The translations under genes and the position numbers were made by a program. The notes under the pieces are model-generated. The model worked only from the letters and a program-made list of their open reading frames with translations. It was not told the DNA's origin and did no database searches. Positions 28,795 through 38,706 of a stretch of 64,000 nt of DNA are shown here, piece after piece. Source of the stretch: Trichomonas vaginalis G3 (taxonomy: Eukaryota; Parabasalia; Trichomonadida; Trichomonadidae); the NCBI RefSeq assembly GCF_026262505.1, contig NC_067203.1, forward strand, positions 11,470,001 to 11,534,000. The letters run 5' to 3'. How positions within the stretch are numbered: position 1 is the first letter of the stretch; each line of letters starts with the position of its first letter.

Positions 28795-29456
28795 ATGTCA
28801 GTCGAAGCAAAAACATTCACGAACAAATCTAATGGTGAAACATTCACAAAAGGCACTTATAACGGTATGAAGTCTTACGTAGAGACAAGGATGGTTACAT
28901 TAATGCAACAAATATGTGTCAGCAGTTTAGGAAAGACTTTAGAAAGTTGTTGGAAAATAAGTCCTGGGAAGAGTATTATAAGGCATTTTGTGAAGAATAT
29001 AGCAACCGCCGGAATTCAGACGGTTGCTTTTTATACAAAATTCATGCCGGAATTCCTGATGAAATCAAACAGGTTAGAGGAACGTATGTAGACCCAAGAC
29101 TTATAAACTATATAGCAATGTGGGCTTCTCCAAAATATTGCATAGCAGTTGGAAAAATTATGGACTCCATAGACAAGAAAGTTCATGAGAAATTAGATGA
29201 AGAAGAACTTGAAGATACAGTAGAGAATGCTAAACATTTGTTTGAAGAAGAAGTTGGAAAAATGTGTGAAAAACAATTAGAACATGAACGTGAGTTATGT
29301 TATGGTTATAGAGATTCTCCATACGAACTAGACCAATGGGAACAAGAAAATTTAAAGAGAGAATTTAGAGAATATGAACTCGCTAAGATAGCATTAGAAG
29401 CTGCAGAAAAGAAGTTAAAAGCTTGGGGTTGTTTTGTACAAAAATATTGTGAGTAA
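28795..29456 (+). pseudogene. KilA-N domain gene, broken
   Basis: The start directly follows TTTTATTTTGTATGTAAAG. KilA-N signatures are seen in DGYINATNMCQQF and in GTYVDPRLINYIAMWASPKY. A long charged coiled coil follows (EKQLEHERELCYGY and onward). The gene is broken, with about one break. KilA-N proteins are DNA-binding regulators or nucleases of DNA viruses; several copies in both elements suggest a mobile family. Confidence 0.7.
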
Positions 29457-29524
29457 ATGAACCATTTATTTTTATCATAAACGACCAGAAATATATGTTT
29501 ACGTTAATGGTTTCAGGTTATTCA

Positions 29525-30075
29525 ATAATTATTTATTTTTGAAGAACTGAAGGTGTCACTATGTCACTCGGTGTCACCAGGTCATTTAACTTCTCTGAAA
29601 AAATGAGACAACATGACATTTTGACAACATCACAGGAGGAAGGTAGTTATGACTTATTTTTGAAGAACTGAAGGTGTCACCATGTCACTCGGTTATTTAA
29701 CTCATGACATTTTGACAACATCACAGGTTATTCAATAATTAATTATTTTTGAAGAACTGAAGGTGTCACTATGTCACTCGGTGTCACTCGGTTATTTAAC
29801 TTCTCTGAAAAAATGAGACAACATGACATTTTGACAACATCACTGGAAATATGTGTTATTGTTAATGTTTACGTTAATGTTTACGTTAATGATTTTGTCA
29901 AACATGAGCGTGAATGACCCAAAAATAATGTTTACGTTAATGATTTCAGGTTATTCAATAATTATTTATTTTTGAAGAACTGAAGGTGTCACTATGTCAC
30001 TCGGTGTCACTCGGTTATTTAACTTCTCTGAAAAAATGAGACAACATGACATTTTGACAACATTTACGAAAATAT
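29525..30075 (+). repeat. Array of about 125-bp repeats, left of the primase-helicase
   Basis: Three to four imperfect units with GAAGAACTGAAGGTGTCACT, TTATTTAACTTCTCTGAAAA and ATGAGACAACATGACATTTTG. They are inverted relative to the array at 32485-33090, so the primase-helicase gene lies between inverted arrays. Confidence 0.9.
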
Positions 30076-30109
30076 GATGCAGCCCAAAAATAAAGTTAGT
30101 TTTAAAATT

Positions 30110-30138
30110 ATTTTTATTTTTTTATTCCTATATAAATG
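30110..30138 (+). promoter_or_regulatory. Promoter-like TTTTTATTCCTATATAAATG before the primase-helicase
   Basis: The T run, then CCTATATAA and the start codon, resembles TTTTTATCCTATAAGAA before the amphipathic gene at 13665 in Maverick A. Many genes of Maverick B end their leader in ATAAATG or TAAATG. Confidence 0.5.
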
Positions 30139-32448
30139 ACAGCAACAAACAACAACAGCAACTATATCGTTTCTGATGAAAAAGTTATTGATTCATTAGT
30201 TGAGGAATTAGTTGTGGCAGAAAATAAAACCCTCAACGAAAGAATTGGTGAAAACAAGATTGATTTACATAACTACCTCAAACATGATGGAGGAAGAGGA
30301 AGGAAAACTGGTATGGCTTTATTAGTAAATAAAATATCAAATTTAACGATTATAGATGTTGATATCAATAAATCGTACAATGATGAACTTAAAGAAACAG
30401 TTAGAAAAGACATTTTATCAAAACTTTCGGATAAAGATGTTATCGTTAAAACCGCTTCAGGAGGTCTTCACATTTATTGCAACACTAATTTCTTCTATTC
30501 AACCTCGAACAGAATGATTAAATGTTATTCCTGCAATGATTATGATATTGATATCATGACTTCTATTGATGATTCAAAGCGTTCATTAGTGGTTATGGCT
30601 GATTCAAGAGTTCGCAAGAATGCATCAGAACCAATCAATACATACTCATTCATTCGTGGAAGTTATGACTCAACATTAACCAGAACAGTGAATGATATAT
30701 TAAATGATTTGAATATTAAGGTAAGAGTTGAACAAAAGAACGAAGAAATAAAGACTATCATGAATGAAAACAAAGATGTAAACATTGACGATAAACTAGC
30801 TCAAAGCATAGTTGATGGCATCTGTGATTTTGAAGTACATAATGACGGTGGAAACATGAATTTAGAAAAAGAAGTTACATTATTCACACTGTTTCAAGCA
30901 ATTAATTCGTTACCTAATCATTTAATTAATGAAGCATACGACAACGTTTATAACTTCTGCAATTTAACTGAAAATGCAAAAAGTAATTTTGAAAATGCAC
31001 GTAATAGATATGCATATTTAATGACTTCTCCATTTGTTTTAGTGAAGATTCTAAAACTATATCAAAAGGAATATTATGATGAATATGTTTTGCCTTTATT
31101 ACGTAAGCCAAAAATAACATTTGATATAAAACTTGATGACTCGTTTTTGATAACAGATATTAGACGCAAGGCTGAAAATCATCAGTATAAAAACAGTTCT
31201 GAAGTAATTGAGGATTTATCACGTGTAATTCGTTTTGTAGATTGTGGAAATAAATATTTCATTCAAAAGGACTATAATATTCACGATAAAATGAATCAAA
31301 TATCATTCGTTCTTCAATCAAACATGAAAGAGTCACTTAAAATGATTAAATTATTTAATGAAGAAGGTAAAACCATAACAGCATGGGATGTACTACTAAA
31401 TCAATTGTCTTCATTAACCGTTAAGGGTGTTTGCTTTAAATCTAATTCCCCAGATGTTTTCTCAACGTTTCAGGGTTATAAATACAACGTTCTCGAAAAA
31501 GTAGATTACTCAAAAATTGAGATGTTTATGGATTTCATTAAAGAAGCCATTTGTGATAATAACGATGAAGTGTATAAATACCTTCTCGGCTGGATTGCAT
31601 CAATGATTCAACATCCTGGAATCAAGAATGAAACAGCAATTATTTTGAAAGGACTTCAGGGAACAGGTAAAAACAGATTTACAGACATTATTTCTGAACT
31701 TCTCGCTGGTTATTCATGTAAAAACATTACTGAAATAAGTGAGCTAACGGGTAATTTCAACTCAGTAGTTGAGAATAAAATGTTTCTTGTACTTAATGAA
31801 CTCAAGAATGTAGGTGAAGACAGACTCGCAAACTTCAACGCTTTGAAATCAATTATAACAGATAATGAGATTAGAATTAATGAAAAGAATCAACCCAGAA
31901 GAACTGCTCAGAATGTTGCAAACTTTGTTTTCGTAACTAACAACGTCTACCCTGTCAAAATTGAAGTTGGAGACAGAAGATACGTAGTTTTAAGAGTTAA
32001 TGGTAAATTTAAGGGTCAATTTGATTACTTCAAGAATTTAATGGATTCATGCACTAAGGAATTTTATGATAACCTTTTAACATATTTTATCAATTACGAC
32101 CTTTCATCATTTAATGTACGAATCATACCGATGACTGAAGCCAAACAAGATTTAATAGAATTATCATCAAATCCTTTAGATGTATGGATAAATACACATT
32201 ATGATGAATTGTGTGTAGGTATGACATGTAAAAATGCTCTATTCTGCAAACCATCAGACATGAAAGACAAGAATTTTCAAATGAGTATTAAGGATAAATG
32301 TGATAAGAAACAGAGAAGAATAGATGGTAAACAGACATGGTATTATGTTTTGAAAGAAGAAATGAAAGGATTATATAAACAGGTTGAACCAAACGATAAT
32401 GAGGAATCATTTACTGATGATGAAATACCTGTAAATGAAGCTTTATAA
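30136..32448 (+). CDS. Primase-helicase (archaeo-eukaryotic primase fused to SF3 helicase)
   Basis: The 770-residue frame looks whole. The N-terminal part matches prim-pol proteins: TIIDVDINK near residue 72, TASGGLHIYC near 105 and DYDIDIMTS near 137. A D5-type linker follows. The SF3 helicase has Walker A LKGLQGTGKNRF near residue 505, Walker B KMFLVLNELKN near 549 and motif C NFVFVTNNVYP near 595, then GDRRYVVLRV. Such proteins make primers and unwind DNA in large DNA viruses and virophage-like elements. A protein-primed polymerase alone would not need a primase, so both in one element is notable. The gene is flanked by inverted repeat arrays. Confidence 0.85.
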   Translation: MTATNNNSNYIVSDEKVIDSLVEELVVAENKTLNERIGENKIDLHNYLKHDGGRGRKTGMALLVNKISNLTIIDVDINKSYNDELKETVRKDILSKLSDKDVIVKTASGGLHIYCNTNFFYSTSNRMIKCYSCNDYDIDIMTSIDDSKRSLVVMADSRVRKNASEPINTYSFIRGSYDSTLTRTVNDILNDLNIKVRVEQKNEEIKTIMNENKDVNIDDKLAQSIVDGICDFEVHNDGGNMNLEKEVTLFTLFQAINSLPNHLINEAYDNVYNFCNLTENAKSNFENARNRYAYLMTSPFVLVKILKLYQKEYYDEYVLPLLRKPKITFDIKLDDSFLITDIRRKAENHQYKNSSEVIEDLSRVIRFVDCGNKYFIQKDYNIHDKMNQISFVLQSNMKESLKMIKLFNEEGKTITAWDVLLNQLSSLTVKGVCFKSNSPDVFSTFQGYKYNVLEKVDYSKIEMFMDFIKEAICDNNDEVYKYLLGWIASMIQHPGIKNETAIILKGLQGTGKNRFTDIISELLAGYSCKNITEISELTGNFNSVVENKMFLVLNELKNVGEDRLANFNALKSIITDNEIRINEKNQPRRTAQNVANFVFVTNNVYPVKIEVGDRRYVVLRVNGKFKGQFDYFKNLMDSCTKEFYDNLLTYFINYDLSSFNVRIIPMTEAKQDLIELSSNPLDVWINTHYDELCVGMTCKNALFCKPSDMKDKNFQMSIKDKCDKKQRRIDGKQTWYYVLKEEMKGLYKQVEPNDNEESFTDDEIPVNEAL

Positions 32449-32484
32449 AGTATGATTTGAATTTATTTTTGCATTAATCCCCCA

Positions 32485-33090
32485 TGTTGTCAAAATGTCA
32501 TGTTGTCTCATTTTTTCAGAGAAGTTAAATAACCGAGTGACACTGAGTGACATAGTGACACCTTCAGTTCTTCAAAAATAAATAATAAGTGCCTTCCTCC
32601 TTTCATGCCTGTTGTCAAAATGTCATGTTGTCTCATTTTTTCAGAGAAGTTAAATAACCGAGTGACACTGAGTGACATAGTGACACCTTCAGTTCTTCAA
32701 AAATAAATAATAAGTGCCTTCCTCCTTTCATGCCTGTTGTCAAAATGTCATGTTGTCTCATTTTTTCAGAGAAGTTAAATAACCGAGTGACACTGAGTGA
32801 CATAGTGACACCTTCAGTTCTTCAAAAATAAATAATAAGTGCCTTCCTCCTTTCATGCCTGTTGTCAAAATGTCATGTTGTCTCATTTTTTCAGAGAAGT
32901 TAAATAACCGAGTGACACCGAGTGACATAGTGACACCTTCAGTTCTTCAAAAATAAATAATAAGTGCCTTCCTCCTTTCATGCCTGTTGTCAAAATGTCA
33001 TGTTGTCTCATTTTTTCAGAGAAGTTAAATAACCGAGTGACACTGAGTGACATAGTGACACCTTCAGTTCTTCAAAAATAAATAATTATT
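32485..33090 (-). repeat. Five tandem 125-bp units, right of the primase-helicase
   Basis: Unit starts lie at 32485, 32610, 32735, 32860 and 32985, each with TGTTGTCAAAATGTCATG, AAGTTAAATAACCGAGTGAC and GTGCCTTCCTCCTTTCATGC. Units are almost identical, so the array was recently amplified. It is inverted relative to the array at 29525-30075. Confidence 0.95.
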
Positions 33091-33150
33091 GAATAACCTA
33101 AAAACATTAACGATAAAATAAGTGATAACAAATTTTTATTTTTATCATAA

Positions 33151-33315
33151 ATGAATACCCCACAAGCTCAAAATTTACCACGAATCATAACAAGGGAGAA
33201 AATGATAAAAATGATGCAAGAACATGTTAAAAATAACAAACCACTAAAATTGAGAAAATGTGGTTATGCAGTAATGATGGAAAGAGAGATGTTGTCGAAG
33301 AGGAATAAAAATTAA
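33151..33315 (+). CDS. Small basic protein, 54 residues
   Basis: It opens MNTPQAQNLPRIITREKMIK and ends in a Lys/Arg-rich tail (SKRNKN). It follows TTTTTATTTTTATCATAA, the leader pattern of this element. Its stop overlaps the end of the convergent gene at 33312 by four bases. Function unknown. Confidence 0.5.
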   Translation: MNTPQAQNLPRIITREKMIKMMQEHVKNNKPLKLRKCGYAVMMEREMLSKRNKN

Positions 33316-33575
33316 ATTTGGATTGAGTTTAAAAATTCATCTTTATTAAATTCATCTCTTCCAACCAATTTATTTATTCTATTAAATTCTTTTATTTTTG
33401 CTTCACTCAGTTTAAGGATTGAACGGTAAGTTTCTAATTTTTCGATTATTTCTTCATCGTTTTCAACCTCACCACATTGCGGCTTCTTTTTGTAATAGCA
33501 TATTTTTGATTTAATTCTGTTTAGTTTCTTTTTATATTCATCGTCTGGACTCTTGACTGCTTCGTTGTCACTCAT
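33312..33575 (-). CDS. 87-residue coiled-coil protein, unknown
   Basis: A Lys/Glu-rich helical protein (MSDNEAVKSPDDEYKKKLNR and YRSILKLSEAKIKEFNR). Its upstream sequence TTTTTTTATTTCGTAAGAAA is the same as that of the gene starting at 39834, so the two may be expressed together. No known motif. Confidence 0.55.
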   Translation of the reverse strand: MSDNEAVKSPDDEYKKKLNRIKSKICYYKKKPQCGEVENDEEIIEKLETYRSILKLSEAKIKEFNRINKLVGRDEFNKDEFLNSIQI

Positions 33576-33596
33576 TTTCTTACGAAATAAAAAAAA

Positions 33597-34558
33597 TTAA
33601 ATATTATTTAAATATAATGGAGTAATAAAATAAATCGGAATTTCTATTAATTTATTGTCAACTTCAACTAATGCGTTGCCGTTAATATATCTAACAAATT
33701 CAGCTATTGTGTCAAATCTTCGTCTTCTTTTTGCCATTGATTTATCAGTTTTTCCATAATCGAGATGAATTAAAACTTTATTCCCTTGTTTAAAATTCAT
33801 GAGCCCCGAATTAATTTGTTCACGTTTAACATCATTTAACCTTTCCATTTGCTTTCTAATATATTCCCATTCTTTTGAAATATCATTTTTCATTTTCACT
33901 GGTTTCATGTTTATAGTTCTATGCCATGTATTATTGTAATAATATACTAACTGTTGTATGATGGAGTCATGATTTCCATCCCAGTATATCTGACCGTTAA
34001 CCCCTAACGCATCTCTAAGAGTTCTCATTACCGCATCAACTATTTTATTATGAAACGTATATGGAGAGGATGAAAAGTAAAAATTAATTTGTGGGAAATA
34101 ATGAGTCATAGCTGCCTGAAATCCTTTATCACCATCACCCTTATATTATCTACTCTTTCATGATCTAGTAAGTATTGAATAGCTCTTCTTGTTTCCTGTT
34201 CTGTTTTCCCTTCACCGGAATGCAATATAAATATCTAGTTTAATGTTAATGGCAAATAAATAAGTAACGTTTCCTTTTGAATATTCCAGATGATCGATTT
34301 CGTATGAATATGGATATGGAGCAAATGAAGGGCGACTAAATTTTTCCTTTAATGGTTGAATTTTTGGGTCAATTGGTTTATTTAATATTTGAAATCCTTT
34401 TTAAAATCTTTTTGCTTCTTTAATGTTTGAAATGGATATAATAAAGTGAATGATGAAGGATTAACTGAAGGAGGAGGAGGTACTGTCGTTGGAGGTTTTG
34501 GTGTTGCAAGTGGTTTAATTTTATCTGCTTTGATTTTGGAATTCATTCCTCCTTTCAT
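33597..34558 (-). pseudogene. Maverick integrase (retroviral-type), broken
   Basis: The minus strand shows PSFAPYPYSYEIDHLEYS with the first catalytic Asp. It continues with an integrase-like core and YYNNTWHRTINMKPVKM, then a C-terminal basic beta-barrel-like part (KQGNKVLIHLDYGKTDKS, RFDTIAEFVRYINGNALVEV). It is broken, with about three breaks. It lies beside the polymerase, as in many Polintons. It is more distant from the integrase of Maverick A, so the two elements are different families. Confidence 0.75.
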
Positions 34559-34573
34559 TAATTCTGGATGATT

Positions 34574-35080
34574 TTATTCATTTGTTTTAAATATGCTGTA
34601 TAAAGGTTTGATATACTTTCCCGCTTCGAGTTTATGTTGAAGGATGAATTCCAAAAGTTGATCTTCATTTAAAAGTCGGGCTGAATATGGTTTAACTAAT
34701 GAATCATAAATTAAAGCTTGTGCATCATTTATGGTCTGAAGGACCTGGGTGTTTTGCGGCTCAGGATTATATAATTTATATAATCCATCAATATCTTCTT
34801 CTGTTAATACTTTATTTTTGAAATCTTTCAACTGTTTAAGCTGTGATTTAGTTTTTCCCTTTATATATTCATTATTTTTAATTTTGTCTTTAATTTTAGA
34901 AATTATTTTATCATGATATTTCAAAACTTCATTTTTATAATATGGATAATAATATTCCATATCATCGCCCGTTATATTGTTATCATATTTTTGGAGATAT
35001 GCTTTTAAATCATAATAATCAAGAAAATTTTGATTAAATACTAAATCATCAATTAAAATTTTTAAATCTGTGTTATTCAT
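34574..35080 (-). CDS. 168-residue helical protein, unknown
   Basis: A helical charged protein with DNNITGDDMEYYYPYYKNEV, LKQLKDFKNKVLTEEDIDG and PQNTQVLQTINDAQALIYDS. It lies between integrase and polymerase on the same strand, a place where terminal proteins or accessory replication genes might be expected, but no motif supports that. Leader TTTTATTTTTATATAAATG. Confidence 0.55.
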   Translation of the reverse strand: MNNTDLKILIDDLVFNQNFLDYYDLKAYLQKYDNNITGDDMEYYYPYYKNEVLKYHDKIISKIKDKIKNNEYIKGKTKSQLKQLKDFKNKVLTEEDIDGLYKLYNPEPQNTQVLQTINDAQALIYDSLVKPYSARLLNEDQLLEFILQHKLEAGKYIKPLYSIFKTNE

Positions 35081-35182
35081 TTATATAAAAATAAAATCAA
35101 TGTTTTAAGGGTGCCCACCTCTTTGAATCATAGTATCAAAACCATCATTAACGGTTCCTTTTGTCTCTTCTGTGGTATTTTA

Positions 35183-38100
35183 TTAAATAAATGGCATACA
35201 ACATCCATTTTCACAACATACAGCCTTAGTGTGTGCCCCTGTTAATGCAGTCTTACCGATTGTTAAACGAGTCATTAATCCGTTTTTAAGTTGTAAATTA
35301 ATATTCTGACCATCAAATATCACTTTATCATTTATTATATCCAAATAATTTTTAGGCGTTAATTGTTTATTTTGTCGTAAACTAACACCTTTCATTTTTT
35401 GTGCAATCTTTTTAAAATCACTTCCATCAATTGAACCGTTGAATGATGTATAACACTTGGGGCATAAAGCAACCATGTTATCACCTTGTTTCTCAATTGC
35501 TAAACCCAATAACTTCTTCTCATGTGCTTTTTCTTCAGCTTTATTCTTTAATTTAGGTTTAAATTTCTCATCAAAACAGAAGAAATCAAATGGTGCGAAT
35601 TTGAAAATGTTTTTATCATAAAATTGTTTATCGGTAACAATTGCTTGAAATGCTTGAGTGTTAGGAAGATTTGGATCGCCAGCGATTGCCCAATAAGATG
35701 AATCAGTATCACCTTCAATGAAATGAAAACGATTAACATCCATGCATTTATACATAAAATCATAAATGAAAACCAAATACCAGTATTTTGCGTTATCTAA
35801 AGTGAAGAATGCCTCTTGTAAACATGTATCACATCTATAAAATCTATCTTTGAGCATCATTTGATATGTATCCTCTCCTATTTCTCTTATGTTTTTAAAC
35901 TTATTTGACATACATGCAACGCGTGCCTTCTGTGCATTCATTATTTTAGTCTTTGCGTAATTTTGTGTATTCATTGCATCGTAACCATATGATCCATTAA
36001 GTGAAATCTTGCAAAATAAACTTTTTCCTTTATTTCCTTCTAATTCAGCCTTTTGTCTTTCATTCATAAATTTGTTCGCAAATTCATTAAAACAAGTGTT
36101 TTTAGTAAATGTTAAAATTGATTGAATGTCATCAATGATAAAATGAAATCTGTCGATTAGATACCAAAGATAATAAGAAGAAAATGGTTGATATTGGTTG
36201 TGTGTTGATGCTAACTGAGTTAATTTTCTCTGTTTCTGGTCAACTGGTAGATTGTTTGATTTCATGTAACTATACATAAAACCGCCAATTGTTTTTTCAT
36301 CTGTGATAATATCTAAGTTTCTTATTATCGGTAAAAAGTTAATGTAATCATTAATGTATTTTTCATCAATGTGACCCTTTACTTCAGCCACGAATAAAGT
36401 ATTTTTCTTCTTAATTATTCCCAGTGCTTTTGCTTTCTTTGTTGCTGTATCACAAATGATAACACCATTCAATCTTCCCGGCATATACATTTTATGGTCA
36501 GTATATTGAATAAAATCATGAGGATTAGATGAAAATGATGAAGGATATAATGAATTAAAATCAACACCAACGAAATGAGTCATAATGTTGGAAGTGTCCT
36601 CATTTGATACAGTTTTAGTTTCTGGATTATATGAAAGTTTATTAATGTGCGTGATTCCTTTAAGATTAACACGATGTTGAACATTTGATAGACCACCAGT
36701 AATTCCATTACGGAGAATGTGATAAGCTTCAACTGAATCTAAAGTCATTGGTAAATTATTTTTTAATGCATAATTTCTTAAATTGATTCTTAAACGTTGA
36801 ACATCTTCATCTTTATTTGATTTTACGACATTGCAATAACAACACATTAACTGACAATTTTCTTTAGTATGTGGTTTTTCATTATCGATTCTATCCAATG
36901 TTGGTTTATTTGCATATGTAAACGCTTTACCACACATTTTGCATTTAGATGAAAGGATTAAATCATGATAGTATTGATAGTCATCCATTGAAACATTGTT
37001 TTTAGTATCTCTTTCTGCTTTTTCATCTTGTTTCTTATATGATTCAATTTTATATTTCCAATACTTTTTTGTTAATTCAAAACTTGATTCCACATTTTCT
37101 TCTTCTGGATATGTTTCGTTAGGATTGAAGTTCTTATATGCTAACGCGTAACGAATCATTGATGCATTCGATGATAAAGAAAGATTATGAAGCATATCAA
37201 TTTTATAAACAAATGTTTCTTCAATAATTTTATCAATTGGGTCAATCATAATTTCAACATCTTTATTGCAATAATGAATAAAATATTCTAATCTATTCTT
37301 AAAATTTTCAGCATCATTGAGATATATTTGATAATCTGAATCGGATATTGTTTCTTGTGTTAATGCTGAATAAAATGAATCTTGAGTGAATGGTTCCTTT
37401 TTATATAATTCATCTTCGTAATTTTCCCATGTGATGAATTGATAAGGGAAAAAGGATTTAACACGTGATTTATTGTTTCCGAAATCTTGAGTGAATTGGT
37501 CTAATGTTCCACCCGCTATATAATTTCTGATGTCAATAAATCTCAATTCATATGGAACGTTTGTTTTCTTTACAATGATTTGCTTAAATTGTGAAGATGA
37601 ACCCAGCATTGATTTTATTTTCCATTTTGCAGTATTTAAATCACGAAGAATTAAATTTAAATCAAACTTTCCCGAATTAAAACCTATGATATTCACTTTA
37701 TTAAATTCTTCATCTAAAAGCTCTTTCATTGCTTCCTTCTGTTTCTCATTTAATGTTTGCGGCTTCAATAATTCTTCATATTGTTCAATATTTGATTTAG
37801 CAACTAATGAACAGGTTGAAAATAAAAACTCAATCCAATCAGAAATAAAAGAATCACTCGAAGTTAAGCAAAAATTCCTCGTATATGTTTTATCGTTTAA
37901 TTTAACCGTTGATGATACCATGAATGGTTTTAAGTAAGCGTTCAAAGTTGCACACTCAGAAAGTTGTAATTCTTCTTTAGTCTCTAATGTTTCAAAGTCA
38001 AAAGTAATATAATATCTTGTTGGTTTATAATATTCCTGCAAATTATGAGCTAATAACCACTGATATATCTTCTGTTTCGTAATATGTGGTGCATATGGTT

Positions 38101-38632
38101 GCTGTGTCTTTTGCAATTGAACGTCTTGAATTAATCTTCCATTATTTTCTTTACATTTCTCACAATGCTTTAAAAATCTTCTTTGGTTTTTCCTTTCTGG
38201 ATCATCACGGATAGAATAAACTTCTTCTTTACAAAAGGGGCAAACTTTATATCCTGTGAGTGCTTCAACGTCTGTTATTCTGTCAGCGTGAAGTTTTCCA
38301 CATGGACTCTGTGTTAATAAAATATTTACTGTTTCAAATTCTGGATCTATCATTATTGATTCCACTAATGGAAAGTCTACCTTGTTAATGTCTACGTCTT
38401 CTGGTTGAGGGTCACAATAATAGAAATCAATATTAACGTTTAACATTCTTGCTAACCTCTCACTTTCTGATGAAATGTCAAATCCTTCATATGCATCTAT
38501 GGCTTCGTTTAAATAACTTCTACGAGTTTTAGGATTAACACCATCAGGAATGTTATAGAAGCGTTTAAATAACCTTCTACCTTCGGCTCTTATTTGATTA
38601 TCATTCATTTTAGCTGTTCCATTTTTGTTCAT
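35183..38632 (-). CDS. Protein-primed family B DNA polymerase
   Basis: The 1149-residue frame looks whole. There is an N-terminal zinc-like motif CPFCKEEVYSIRDD near residue 133. The exonuclease motifs are YYITFDFETLE (about 208), IIGFNSGKFDLN (about 315) and HYCNKDVEIM (about 455). An HNH-like zinc block sits near 560-600 (CKMCGKAF, LDRIDNEKPHTKENCQ, CYCN). Polymerase motifs are GVDFNSLYPSSF (about 691), KISLNGSYGYDA (about 877) and EGDTDSSYW (about 973). The C-terminal zinc block includes CPKCYTSFNG. Such polymerases start DNA synthesis from a terminal protein and replicate Polintons. The gene is transcribed toward the left end, head to tail with 34574. Confidence 0.92.
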   Translation of the reverse strand: MNKNGTAKMNDNQIRAEGRRLFKRFYNIPDGVNPKTRRSYLNEAIDAYEGFDISSESERLARMLNVNIDFYYCDPQPEDVDINKVDFPLVESIMIDPEFETVNILLTQSPCGKLHADRITDVEALTGYKVCPFCKEEVYSIRDDPERKNQRRFLKHCEKCKENNGRLIQDVQLQKTQQPYAPHITKQKIYQWLLAHNLQEYYKPTRYYITFDFETLETKEELQLSECATLNAYLKPFMVSSTVKLNDKTYTRNFCLTSSDSFISDWIEFLFSTCSLVAKSNIEQYEELLKPQTLNEKQKEAMKELLDEEFNKVNIIGFNSGKFDLNLILRDLNTAKWKIKSMLGSSSQFKQIIVKKTNVPYELRFIDIRNYIAGGTLDQFTQDFGNNKSRVKSFFPYQFITWENYEDELYKKEPFTQDSFYSALTQETISDSDYQIYLNDAENFKNRLEYFIHYCNKDVEIMIDPIDKIIEETFVYKIDMLHNLSLSSNASMIRYALAYKNFNPNETYPEEENVESSFELTKKYWKYKIESYKKQDEKAERDTKNNVSMDDYQYYHDLILSSKCKMCGKAFTYANKPTLDRIDNEKPHTKENCQLMCCYCNVVKSNKDEDVQRLRINLRNYALKNNLPMTLDSVEAYHILRNGITGGLSNVQHRVNLKGITHINKLSYNPETKTVSNEDTSNIMTHFVGVDFNSLYPSSFSSNPHDFIQYTDHKMYMPGRLNGVIICDTATKKAKALGIIKKKNTLFVAEVKGHIDEKYINDYINFLPIIRNLDIITDEKTIGGFMYSYMKSNNLPVDQKQRKLTQLASTHNQYQPFSSYYLWYLIDRFHFIIDDIQSILTFTKNTCFNEFANKFMNERQKAELEGNKGKSLFCKISLNGSYGYDAMNTQNYAKTKIMNAQKARVACMSNKFKNIREIGEDTYQMMLKDRFYRCDTCLQEAFFTLDNAKYWYLVFIYDFMYKCMDVNRFHFIEGDTDSSYWAIAGDPNLPNTQAFQAIVTDKQFYDKNIFKFAPFDFFCFDEKFKPKLKNKAEEKAHEKKLLGLAIEKQGDNMVALCPKCYTSFNGSIDGSDFKKIAQKMKGVSLRQNKQLTPKNYLDIINDKVIFDGQNINLQLKNGLMTRLTIGKTALTGAHTKAVCCENGCCMPFI

Positions 38633-38706
38633 TTATGTAAGAATAAAAATTAAAAAATAAAAATAAAGTTTATTTTTTTAAAGTCCGAGACTCAGAGAGT
38701 CCAGGG

